Assembly (NCBI GenBank): GCA_951812305.1 | Contig: CATOSB010000002.1 | Span: 248,001-312,000, forward strand | Direction: 5' to 3' | Source: an uncultured Paracoccaceae bacterium | Lineage (GTDB): Bacteria > Pseudomonadota > Alphaproteobacteria > Rhodobacterales > Rhodobacteraceae | DNA length: 64,000 nt | Part shown: piece after piece, positions 36,202 to 44,262 of the stretch | Position numbering within the stretch: the first letter of the stretch is position 1 | Layout of the letters: each line of letters begins with the position of its first letter | Position numbers and translations under genes: made by a program | The notes under the pieces: model-generated | Databases searched by the model: none | What the model was told of the DNA's origin: nothing | Seen by the model: only the letters and a program-made list of their open reading frames with translations

Positions 36202-38541
36202 TCACGACGCCTGCACCCGCTGCACCGCTTTCAGCACGCATTCCGGCGTTGCAGGCGCATCAAGTGCGGGATACGCATCGCCGCAGGCCGCCACCGCATC
36301 GCTCAACGCGAGATACGCGGAAATCCCCAACATGAAAGGCGGCTCCCCAACGGCCTTGGACCGGTAAATCGTGTCCTCCCGGTTCTCCCCATCCCATAGC
36401 GCGACAGTGAATACATCGGGCCGGTCGCTACAGGCTGGGATCTTGTAGGTCGACGGCGCATGGGTTCTAAGCCCCCCGCTGTCGTCCCAGACCAACTCTT
36501 CCGTCGTCAGCCACCCCGCGCCCTGTACATACCCGCCCTCTATCTGGCCGATATCGAGCGCCGGGTTCAGCGACGCGCCGGCATCGTGCAGAATATCCGC
36601 GCGCAGAATGCGGTTCTCGCCGGTCAGCGTGTCGATCACCACTTCGGTCACCGCCGCACCATACGCAAAATAGAAAAACGGCCGCCCCTGCCCTTTCACC
36701 CGGTCCCATTCGACCTTTGGCGTCTTGTAAAACCCCGTGGACGACAGGCTCACGCGACCCTCGTGGCACTTCGTTGCAGCTTTTGAGAACGGGATCGCTT
36801 CTGCGCCCAACTCGACCAGCCCGCCTGCAAACCGCACATCACCGGCGCGCATCTGGTATAATTCGGCCAGATGTTCCGCCATCCGCTCGCGGATCGTTGC
36901 ACAGGCCGCCTGTACCGCCATCCCATTCAGATCAGACCCCGATGACGCCGCCGTTGCCGAGGTATTGGGCACCTTCCCTGTGTCCGTCGCGGTGATTTTC
37001 ACATCCTCCGGCAGCACGCCGAATTCCTCCGCCGCCACTTGCGCCACCTTCTGGAACAAGCCCTGTCCCATTTCGGTTCCGCCGTGGTTCAGATGCACCG
37101 AGCCATCCGAATAGACATGCACCAACGCGCCCGCCTGATTGAGGTGTGTCAGCGTAAAGGAAATCCCAAACTTGACCGGCGACAGAGCAATCCCCTTCTT
37201 CAAAATCGGATTGGCCGCATTCCACTCCGCCACCACTGCGCGGCGCGCCTGATATTCGCTGGTCGATTCCAGCTGCGCGACCATCTCATCGAGAATGAAA
37301 TCCTCGACAACCTGACCATAGGGCGTGATCCCCTGCTTCTTCTTTTCGGAAATACCTTCGGGGGAGCTCGGGCTTCCCGAGCGGGGGGCAGGCAGCCCCC
37401 CTCCAGCGTAAAAATTCCGACACCGCACCTCTAGCGGATCAATCCCAAGATCATGCGCGATGTGGTCCATCACCCGCTCGATCCCGACCATCCCCTGCGG
37501 CCCACCGAAGCCGCGAAACGCCGTCGCCGATTGCGTATTGGTCTTCAGCCTGTGACTCTCGATCCTCGCATTGGGCAGGTCATAGGCGTTGTCTGCGTGC
37601 AGCATCGCGCGGTCGCACACCGGCAGCGACAGATCCTGCGCCCAGCCGCAACGCGCCAATTGCACGAACTCCACACCGCCAATCCGCCCGGTGCCATCAA
37701 ACCCCGCGCGATACCGAATGCGGAAGTCATGCCGCTTGCCGGTGATCATCATATCGTCGTCGCGATCATAACGCATCTTGCAGGGCTTACCCGTGGCCCG
37801 CGCCGCCACGGCACACGCGACCGCCAGCGCATTGCCCTGACTTTCCTTGCCGCCAAAACCGCCGCCCATGCGACGCGTCTCCACCCGCACGGCGTTCATC
37901 GGCTTGCCCAGCGCCTCGGCTACCTTGTGCTGGATTTCGGTCGGATGCTGGGTCGAGGACTGCACAACCATATCGCCGTTATCCTGAGGCAAGGCCAGCG
38001 CCGCCTGACCCTCAAGATAGAAATGCTCCTGCCCGCCGATTTCCATCTCGCCGTCGACATTGCGTTCCGCCGCCCCAATCGCCGCCGCGGCGTCGCCCTT
38101 TTCCCAGATCACCGGCCCGCCTTCGAACCGGCTGTCGGCCTCCATCGCCTGATCGATCGTCAGGATCGCTGTCTTCTCCTCGACCACCAACGACCCGAGC
38201 CGCGCCGCTTTGCGGGCGGAGAGGTGACTGTCGGCGACGACCAGAAATACCGGTTGCCCAAGATAATGCACGGTCCCATCCGCCAAAAGCGGTTCGTCGT
38301 GAACCGAGGGCGAAACATCATTGGCGAATGGCAAATCCTCTGCCGTCAGAACCGCCACCACACCCGACGCGCCGCGAACGGCATTCAGCCCGAGCGAAGT
38401 AACCTTGCCATGCGCAACGGCACTGGTCCCAAAGGCGAGATGCAAAGTGCCAGCCGGCACCGGGATATCATCAACATATCGCGCGGCGCCGGTCACATGC
38501 AGTGGTGCAGCGTCGTGCGGTAGCGTCTTGCCGACACTCAT
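36202..38541 (-). CDS. xdhB: Xanthine dehydrogenase, molybdopterin-binding subunit
   Basis: 779 residues. Molybdopterin motifs: RMGGGFGGKESQGNA, AFRGFGGPQGM and the catalytic-Glu region GYVQGAGWLTTEELVW. With XdhA it oxidises hypoxanthine and xanthine to urate (cytosolic heterotetramer). Overlaps xdhA by four bases (ATGA). Odd: after RCRNFYAGG a ~24-residue low-complexity stretch (PAPRSGSPSSPEGISEKKKQ) interrupts the conserved RNFY...T-YGQ-VED region. It is encoded by a hairpin repeat of the kind seen elsewhere only between genes. The insertion is in frame. Confidence 0.94.
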   Translation of the reverse strand: MSVGKTLPHDAAPLHVTGAARYVDDIPVPAGTLHLAFGTSAVAHGKVTSLGLNAVRGASGVVAVLTAEDLPFANDVSPSVHDEPLLADGTVHYLGQPVFLVVADSHLSARKAARLGSLVVEEKTAILTIDQAMEADSRFEGGPVIWEKGDAAAAIGAAERNVDGEMEIGGQEHFYLEGQAALALPQDNGDMVVQSSTQHPTEIQHKVAEALGKPMNAVRVETRRMGGGFGGKESQGNALAVACAVAARATGKPCKMRYDRDDDMMITGKRHDFRIRYRAGFDGTGRIGGVEFVQLARCGWAQDLSLPVCDRAMLHADNAYDLPNARIESHRLKTNTQSATAFRGFGGPQGMVGIERVMDHIAHDLGIDPLEVRCRNFYAGGGLPAPRSGSPSSPEGISEKKKQGITPYGQVVEDFILDEMVAQLESTSEYQARRAVVAEWNAANPILKKGIALSPVKFGISFTLTHLNQAGALVHVYSDGSVHLNHGGTEMGQGLFQKVAQVAAEEFGVLPEDVKITATDTGKVPNTSATAASSGSDLNGMAVQAACATIRERMAEHLAELYQMRAGDVRFAGGLVELGAEAIPFSKAATKCHEGRVSLSSTGFYKTPKVEWDRVKGQGRPFFYFAYGAAVTEVVIDTLTGENRILRADILHDAGASLNPALDIGQIEGGYVQGAGWLTTEELVWDDSGGLRTHAPSTYKIPACSDRPDVFTVALWDGENREDTIYRSKAVGEPPFMLGISAYLALSDAVAACGDAYPALDAPATPECVLKAVQRVQAS
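37333..37408 (-). repeat. Hairpin repeat (family R2) inside the xdhB coding sequence
   Basis: Plus-strand sequence contains cttcttcttttcggaaatacc-ttcggggg, then perfect stems gctcggg-ctt-cccgagc (37366-37382) and ggggggc-N5-gcccccc (37383-37401). About 72 bp, matching the extra ~24 residues in XdhB. Lead sequence matches 33823-33850. Confidence 0.65.
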
Positions 38542-39917
38542 GCCCCCACCTCCAGCACATTCACCTGCGCGCCGATATCTTCCAGGAAATAGCGGGTCAG
38601 CATGTTGCGCGCCGCATCCAGCCGATAATCCGCGCTCGCGCGCATATCCGTCATCGGCGTGAAGTCCCGCGCCCAGTCATCCCAGACATCGCCGATGGTG
38701 TTTTCGGTCCACGGATTGCCGATCAGGCCCTGTTCGACATTGGTCGCACGTTTCGGAATGCCCGCCATGCCGCCAAATGCGATGCGCGCGTTTTTCACCA
38801 CGCCATCATTCACCAGAACGTTGAACGCCCCGCAGACCGCAGAAATATCCTGATCGAACCGTTTTGACAGCTTGTAGCATTTCAGACGGTCCGGCTGGGC
38901 CGGAACGGTGATTTCTTCGACAAATTCGCCCGGTTCGATGTCCTGCTTTCCGTATTCGACAAAAAACGACTCCATCGCCATGACCCGGCTGTCGCCGTAT
39001 TTGCCAATGTGCAAAGAGGCGCCGAGTGCAATCAGAACCGGCGGAATATCCCCGATCGGCGATCCATTGGCGATATTGCCGCCGACGGTCGCGGCGCCTC
39101 TGATCTGCTCTGACGCGAACCGGCGCAATAGCTCGGCAAAACTTGGATAGGTGTCAGCCACCGCATCGCGCAATTCCGCCACAGTCGCCATCGCACCAAC
39201 ACGCATTCCCCGGCTGGTGACTTCGATATCCTTCATATCGTCGACGCCGTTCAGAAACGCGACCGGGCCCAGATCGCGCAAGCTTTTGGTGACCCACAAT
39301 CCCACATCCGTCGCGCCGGCAATGAGCGTTGCATCGGGGTGATCTTTCAGCCAAAGCGCCAGCGCCTCTTTGCTTTGCGGGCGAAAGGCGTCTGCAATGT
39401 CGCTTCCAGCGTGGGCCGAAAGTTGCGGCAAGTTCTCTTCCATCCAATCCGGCACCGGATCGCCGCTTGCTGCCTCTGCAGCGCGAATGATCGGAGCATA
39501 ACCGGTGCAGCGGCACAGGTTCCCCGCCAACCGGTCGTCGAAATCAGTGGCCCCCTCGGCATGGGCCGCCGCCATTGAGGTAACGAACCCTGGCGTGCAG
39601 AACCCGCATTGCGACCCGTGGTGTTCGATCATTGCCTGCTGCACAGGATGCATCTGCCCATCCGGCCCCGCCACGCCTTCAACTGTGCGTACCGCCTTGC
39701 CGTGCAGTTGCGGCACAAACAAAATGCAGGCGTTCACAGCGCGGCGCCCGCGATCATCCGTGACAATCACCGTACAGGCGCCACAGTCGCCCTCGTTACA
39801 CCCCTCTTTTGTACCTTTCAGCCCGCGATCCTCGCGCAGCCAATCCAGCAATGTGAGTGTGGGATCGGAAACCGACAGTTCCACGGTCTCTCCGTTCAGA
39901 AGAAACGCGATGTCCAT
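38538..39917 (-). CDS. xdhA: Xanthine dehydrogenase, Fe-S/FAD subunit
   Basis: 459 residues. The plant-type [2Fe-2S] site is C40-x4-C45-x2-C48...C64 (GCNEGDCGACTV). The second cluster has C104-x2-C107 (GSQCGFCTPGF) and C135-x-C137 (GNLCRCTGYAPI). The FAD-binding domain includes TVGGNIANGSPIGDIPP. It takes electrons from the XdhB molybdenum site to NAD+. I chose the ATG at 39915-39917 (MDIAFLLNG), which has GAGG 8 bases upstream. First gene of the purine operon; its promoter should be in 39918-40040. Confidence 0.95.
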   Translation of the reverse strand: MDIAFLLNGETVELSVSDPTLTLLDWLREDRGLKGTKEGCNEGDCGACTVIVTDDRGRRAVNACILFVPQLHGKAVRTVEGVAGPDGQMHPVQQAMIEHHGSQCGFCTPGFVTSMAAAHAEGATDFDDRLAGNLCRCTGYAPIIRAAEAASGDPVPDWMEENLPQLSAHAGSDIADAFRPQSKEALALWLKDHPDATLIAGATDVGLWVTKSLRDLGPVAFLNGVDDMKDIEVTSRGMRVGAMATVAELRDAVADTYPSFAELLRRFASEQIRGAATVGGNIANGSPIGDIPPVLIALGASLHIGKYGDSRVMAMESFFVEYGKQDIEPGEFVEEITVPAQPDRLKCYKLSKRFDQDISAVCGAFNVLVNDGVVKNARIAFGGMAGIPKRATNVEQGLIGNPWTENTIGDVWDDWARDFTPMTDMRASADYRLDAARNMLTRYFLEDIGAQVNVLEVGA

Positions 39918-40040
39918 GTGCAGCCTCGCCGCCTTACCAATGCCCTTGCACATGGCCCCCTGTCGATGCGGCGTAGACAGGACGCGGGCTTGTTGAGGGC
40001 AATGCTAAGCGGGAAAAATCCGGTTTGGCAAGGGTCGTGT

Positions 40041-40499
40041 TCAGGCGGCTTTTGATTTGGCAAGGGTCTCAAGGTTGTTCAAACCTGCTTCCCAGCCCGC
40101 TTTGAACTCCGCCTCGGCTTCCGCGCCGACGAATGAAGAGATGGCCACCGTGATATGAAGGTCAGAGCCGGTTGCAACAGGCAAAAGCCGGTATGTCACA
40201 AGGCTCGTGGCAATCGGGCTGCCACCGATTTCGACCGTTTCCGTAAAAACCGCATCCGTCGGCGCATCGATCCTGTACCAGCGCGTCTCCACCTCGAATT
40301 CCGGCGCATCAGCCGAGCCGCAGCGGTGACGTTCCAACCCACCGGTTTTGAAATCAGACGAGACAACATCCATCACCATTCCCTCGCCGGGCGCGTTCCA
40401 CAGTCCACGCGTCTCCGCATCGGTCAGCAAATGCCAAAGCTGATCGGGCGGCAGTGGCAATGCGCGGTTAAATGTCAGTTCGGCAGTGTCCGTCGTCAT
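40041..40499 (-). CDS. SRPBCC/AHSA1-type protein
   Basis: 152 residues with the helix-grip pattern: LTFNRALPLPPDQLWHLLTDAETRGLWNAPG, ending SFVGAEAEAEFKAGWEAGLNNLETLAKSK. Members bind hydrophobic ligands or assist other proteins. It starts within the stop of the ArsR regulator gene (ATGA, 40496-40499), the usual ArsR-SRPBCC pair of alphaproteobacteria, and is presumably controlled by it. Confidence 0.85.
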   Translation of the reverse strand: MTTDTAELTFNRALPLPPDQLWHLLTDAETRGLWNAPGEGMVMDVVSSDFKTGGLERHRCGSADAPEFEVETRWYRIDAPTDAVFTETVEIGGSPIATSLVTYRLLPVATGSDLHITVAISSFVGAEAEAEFKAGWEAGLNNLETLAKSKAA

Positions 40500-40825
40500 G
40501 AGCGTGTCCTGTTCATCTTGTCTGCAAGTTGTTCCAGCCGGTCGAGGCGCGTGGTCCACATCGCGCGGTGTTGTTCAAGCCAGCCGTCAAGTTCCTTCAG
40601 CGGCGCGGCGTTCATGCGAACGGTTCGCACCCGACCCTTCTTTTCGGATCGCACCAACCCCGATGCTTCGAGCACTTTCAAATGGCGCAGAAAGGTCGGC
40701 AGGGCCATGTCAAAAGGCTCGTACAGGTCGCTGACCGGGGCGGCGCCTTCGGTGAGTTGCTCAACAACGGCCCGTCGGGTCGGATCGGAAAGCGCGGCAA
40801 GGATGGCGTCCAGATTGTTAGCCAT
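40496..40825 (-). CDS. ArsR-type winged-helix repressor
   Basis: 109 residues. Winged helix: AALSDPTRRAVVEQLTEGAAPVSDL, FLRHLKVLEASGLVRSEKKGRVRTVRM. No CxC metal motif, so it is not an arsenic sensor; it belongs to the SRPBCC-linked subgroup. The ATG (40823-40825) sits in the middle of a perfect palindrome, which suggests direct autorepression. Longer frames to 40957 cross both palindromes and are rejected. Confidence 0.9.
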   Translation of the reverse strand: MANNLDAILAALSDPTRRAVVEQLTEGAAPVSDLYEPFDMALPTFLRHLKVLEASGLVRSEKKGRVRTVRMNAAPLKELDGWLEQHRAMWTTRLDRLEQLADKMNRTRS

Positions 40826-40834
40826 GTTGCTAAC
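40817..40834. promoter_or_regulatory. Operator candidate 1 of the ArsR regulator
   Basis: Perfect inverted repeat GTTAGC-N6-GCTAAC that overlaps the start codon of the ArsR gene. The same half-sites recur 48 bases upstream. Binding is inferred, not shown. Confidence 0.65.
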
Positions 40835-40864
40835 TATACGGCGCGGACCGGCAGAGTCAAGACA

Positions 40865-40882
40865 GTTAGCCACATCGCTAAG
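40865..40882. promoter_or_regulatory. Operator candidate 2 of the ArsR regulator
   Basis: GTTAGC-N6-GCTAAG, one mismatch from operator 1. Centres are 48 bp apart, so a dimer pair could bracket the promoter. Confidence 0.6.
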
Positions 40883-41182
40883 TGAACGAATGCTCCAGGA
40901 TTTGATGGCACCGATTTCGTTGAAGATACTTTCATGAAAGCCCGCCGCTCCCGCCAATCGCCTCGACTTCCGGTTCTCGCGACCACAAACCGCCTTGCCC
41001 GCCCGAGCTTGTCTCAGGCAGCGACCGACCTCCCCCCGGAGGGCGCTTTTGCAACGCTATCAAATGCCTGAGCGCTAGCATTTTGTCGCATCCGCACCAC
41101 AAATTCCAGCCGTCCAAGGCGCCCTCCAGGCCGGTCGCTGCCCTGTTGTTCCGCCAAGGTAGTCGTTTTGACGGGGAGTGTT
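40883..41182. other. No gene recognised
   Basis: Region between the ArsR promoter and the IS66 composite insertion. Short frames only, no similarity I can name. It originally continued directly into the dnaE upstream region now at 49941. Confidence 0.5.
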
Positions 41183-41190
41183 GAAAGAAA

Positions 41191-41281
41191 GTAACTCCCA
41201 AGCACCCCCCACGTTTGAGTGTTATTGTCAGTTTTATGGTGAGTCGAATTTGCCATTTTGCGCGTGTTTTTTTCTTTCTTG
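41191..41281 (+). mobile_element. IS66 right-end remnant (91 bp)
   Basis: Identical to the terminal 91 bp of the other copies up to the octamer ctttcttg, where IS66-6 begins. Its T-run has seven T, as in IS66-2, while the adjacent IS66-6 has eight. Confidence 0.92.
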
Positions 41282-42882
41282 GTAACTCCCAAGCACCCCC
41301 CACGTTTGAGTGTTATTGTCAGTTTTATGGTGAGTCGAATTTGCCATTTTGCGCGTGTTTTTTTTCTTTCTTGTCTGAATTCTGTGGCGCCGGGTTGATT
41401 TCTCTGAATCAGTGGTGGGATGGATCAGGTTGCCGCCCTTGAACAACTTCTCGCCACGGCTCTGCGTCGGATCGCTGAGCTTGAAGCTGCGTTGGCGAGC
41501 ATGGCGGAAGAGATCACGGACCTGCGCCGACAGTTGGCCAAGAACAGCAGCAATAGCAGCAAGCCCCCTTCAAGTGATGGCCTGAAGAAGCCAGCCCCGC
41601 GCAGCCTGCGTGGCAAATCCGGAAAGAAAAGTGGCGGCCAAGTTGGCCACCGGGGCGACACCCTGCGCCAGACGTCAACACCCGACTTTGTCGAACGGCA
41701 TGAGGCGACGCATTGCAGCGCCTGTCAGAGCGCCCTGACGGCGGAGATGGTGAAAGGGATCGAGAAGCGTCAGGTGTTCGACTTGCCTGCGCCACGCCTG
41801 GAGGTCACCGAGCATCAGGCGGCGGTTTATTGTTGCGACCATTGTCGAGCCACGACGACGGCTGGCTTTCCCGATGGCGTGGCCGCGCATGTGCAATATG
41901 GCACGCGCATGCGGGCAGTGGCGGTCTATTGCAATGTTCAGCAGCTGATACCCGAGGATCGGGTCTGCCAGCTTATGCGCGACCTGTTTGGGGCCACCAG
42001 CTTGTGCGCGGCCAGCGTGACCAACTGGACGCGCGGCGCGGCAAATAAGATGGGTGTCGTGGTTGAACACATTCTCGCCCGGCTTGCCGAAGGCGGCGTT
42101 CGGCATCTGGACGAGACCGGACTTCGTGTTGCCGGCAAGCTGCACTGGCTGCACACGATCTGCGATACCGCCTTCACCCATTACCGCATCAGCGCCAAAC
42201 GCGGTGCTGTTCCAACCTTCCTGACCGGCGGGACGATCATTCATGATCACTGGAAACCCTACTACGCCCATATGAGCGGAGTGGACGCCCACGCCCTCTG
42301 CGGGGCGCATCACTTGCGCGAACTCAAGGCCATCGAAGAGATCGAAAAAGAGCCTTGGGCGACGGAGATGAGCGCAGTGCTTCATAGCGCCAATCAGCTC
42401 AGATGCGCGGCTCAGGATCAAGGCGAGACCGAACTCCCGGAACTGGTTCGCCAGGGTATAGTCACCAGATACATGGCGATCCTCGCCAAGGGGCTCGCCT
42501 TCCACGAACGCCAGCCCCCGCTGGCCAAAAGCCCCGGCACCCGCGGCCGAAAAGCCAGGCGGCCAGGCCACAACCTGCTCCTCCGCCTGCGTGACTACCG
42601 CGATGACGTTTTGCGATTCATCGCCGACTTCGCGGTCCCATTCACAAACAATCAGGCCGAACAGGACCTGCGCATGATGAAGCTGCGCATGAAAATCTCG
42701 GGCACCTTCCGCACCCTCGAGGGCGCGCGGGTCTTCGCCGACATCAGGTCCGTCATCTCGACGGCCAGAAAACACCGGTTCAACATCCTGGAAATCCTGA
42801 CCCTGTCACCACCTCAGATCATCGCACGGCTCTGACGGAACAAAACCCCGCAACCCTATCGGACAGGGTGCTTGGGAGTTAC
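41282..42882 (+). mobile_element. IS66-6: complete copy
   Basis: 1601 bp with both inverted repeats; preceded by ctttcttg (the internal IS66 octamer) and followed by gcagaatc. Confidence 0.95.
41420..42835 (+). CDS. tnpC: IS66-family transposase (copy 6)
   Basis: 471 residues, majority sequence type, complete. In the 237 bases between this element and the IS110 gene I see no further gene. Confidence 0.95.
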   Translation: MDQVAALEQLLATALRRIAELEAALASMAEEITDLRRQLAKNSSNSSKPPSSDGLKKPAPRSLRGKSGKKSGGQVGHRGDTLRQTSTPDFVERHEATHCSACQSALTAEMVKGIEKRQVFDLPAPRLEVTEHQAAVYCCDHCRATTTAGFPDGVAAHVQYGTRMRAVAVYCNVQQLIPEDRVCQLMRDLFGATSLCAASVTNWTRGAANKMGVVVEHILARLAEGGVRHLDETGLRVAGKLHWLHTICDTAFTHYRISAKRGAVPTFLTGGTIIHDHWKPYYAHMSGVDAHALCGAHHLRELKAIEEIEKEPWATEMSAVLHSANQLRCAAQDQGETELPELVRQGIVTRYMAILAKGLAFHERQPPLAKSPGTRGRKARRPGHNLLLRLRDYRDDVLRFIADFAVPFTNNQAEQDLRMMKLRMKISGTFRTLEGARVFADIRSVISTARKHRFNILEILTLSPPQIIARL

Positions 42883-43119
42883 GCAGAATCTTTAAGTGAT
42901 TTTGGGAAATGCGGTCGAGTTCCTACGTGTGTTCGGCCTCTGATTGCGACGCTCTTGTTCGCGGGCCCTTATGGATAGTTCGAAGATCGGGTCCAAATCA
43001 TATTTGCGGGGTTTCAACTCCACGCAGCTTCCCTGGTTTTCCCAATCCCGTCATTCTCGACTGTTCGCCCATAATCCTCCGCTAAGATCTACCGCATTCC
43101 GGCTGACAGCTGGCTTTTC

Positions 43120-44145
43120 TCAGGCCGCCAACTGAACTCGATATACATCCTCGTTTTTCATCACAGCCCAAGCCATCCGGGCCATCTTGTTTGCCAGCGC
43201 GATGGCCACCAGCAGTTTGGGTTTGCGTTTCAGCATCCGGTCGAGCCACGAACCATCGGGTGCACCACCTTTTCGTTCATTGGATTGGATGACGGACATT
43301 GCTCCAGGGATGAGTAATCTTCTGATATCTTTCTGGCCCATCTTCGACGTTCGCCCCAGCCGGGTTTTCCCGCCTGTTGAATTCTGTTTCGGCGTCAGGC
43401 CTGCCCAGGCGGCAAAATCCCGCCCCTTGCGAAAACTTTCACGTGGGGGTGCGAGAGATGATATTGCCATGGCGCACATGGGCCCGATTCCAGGTATGGT
43501 CATCAACCGCTGCGCATTCTCATCCATTCGGGCCGCGGCTTCGATCCGGGATGTCAGGTCATCAATCTGCCAATCCAGAATGCTCAAGTGATCGAAGAGC
43601 CGGATGCACATATTGCGCATTATCAACGGGAGTTCGGTGGTTTCGCCGTCGATAACCATAGCTTCGAGTTTTCTGATGTGGGACGGGCCCTGAGCTGCCA
43701 CAATCCCATACTCGCCTAGATGACCGCGTAGTGTATTGATGACCTGCGTGCGTTGACCGACAAACAATTCTCGCGTTTTCAATAGCATGGATCGGGATTG
43801 CTGTTCCGCCGATTTCACGGCGACAAATCTCATCCCGGCGCGCGCTGCGGCCTCCGCAATTGCTTCGGCATCAGCCATATCGTTCTTCTGTCGCTTCCTG
43901 AATGGCTTGACATATTGCGGAGGGATCAATCGAACCTCATGTCCGAGCCGTTCGATCTCGCGGCCCCAGTGATGGGAACTGGCGCAAGCCTCCATCGCAA
44001 CAAGGCAACATGTTTGCGCCGACAGAAAATCCAGAACACACCCGCGCCGGATTTTGCGGCGGAATACGGTAGACCCATCTGCGGTAGCTCCATGAAACTG
44101 AAACACATTCTTGGCAATATCGATCCCGATTATGCTAACTTCCAT
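43120..44145 (-). CDS. IS110-family transposase
   Basis: 341 residues. RuvC-like DEDD domain: IIGIDIAKNVFQFHG (first Asp), CLVAMEACASSHHW (Glu), KNDMADAEAIAEAA (two Asp). The C-terminal transposase_20 part has MTIPGIGPMCAMAI and FAAWAGLTPKQNSTGGKTRLG with the catalytic Ser region. Start ATG 44143-44145 with GAGGAGA upstream; the longer frame to 44253 is not preferred. IS110 elements lack clear inverted repeats, so I cannot set the element's borders; 42883-43119 and 44146-44262 probably contain its ends and any guide RNA. Confidence 0.93.
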   Translation of the reverse strand: MEVSIIGIDIAKNVFQFHGATADGSTVFRRKIRRGCVLDFLSAQTCCLVAMEACASSHHWGREIERLGHEVRLIPPQYVKPFRKRQKNDMADAEAIAEAAARAGMRFVAVKSAEQQSRSMLLKTRELFVGQRTQVINTLRGHLGEYGIVAAQGPSHIRKLEAMVIDGETTELPLIMRNMCIRLFDHLSILDWQIDDLTSRIEAAARMDENAQRLMTIPGIGPMCAMAISSLAPPRESFRKGRDFAAWAGLTPKQNSTGGKTRLGRTSKMGQKDIRRLLIPGAMSVIQSNERKGGAPDGSWLDRMLKRKPKLLVAIALANKMARMAWAVMKNEDVYRVQLAA

Positions 44146-44262
44146 CTTGGACGTCTCCTCTTGTAGCTGTTTTGACACCGCCACCTTGGCACAATGCGAT
44201 GCCCTTGGGGGAAGAGGCGTCCACTCCATCAAATCGGAAAAATTCTGGAACATTTGTGAACG

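Noticed and set aside
41191..41375. Direct repeat of ~90 bp that might be a CRISPR-like or regulatory repeat
   Set aside because: It is the IS66 right end present twice because a second IS66 inserted into the first. No CRISPR array was seen anywhere in the window.
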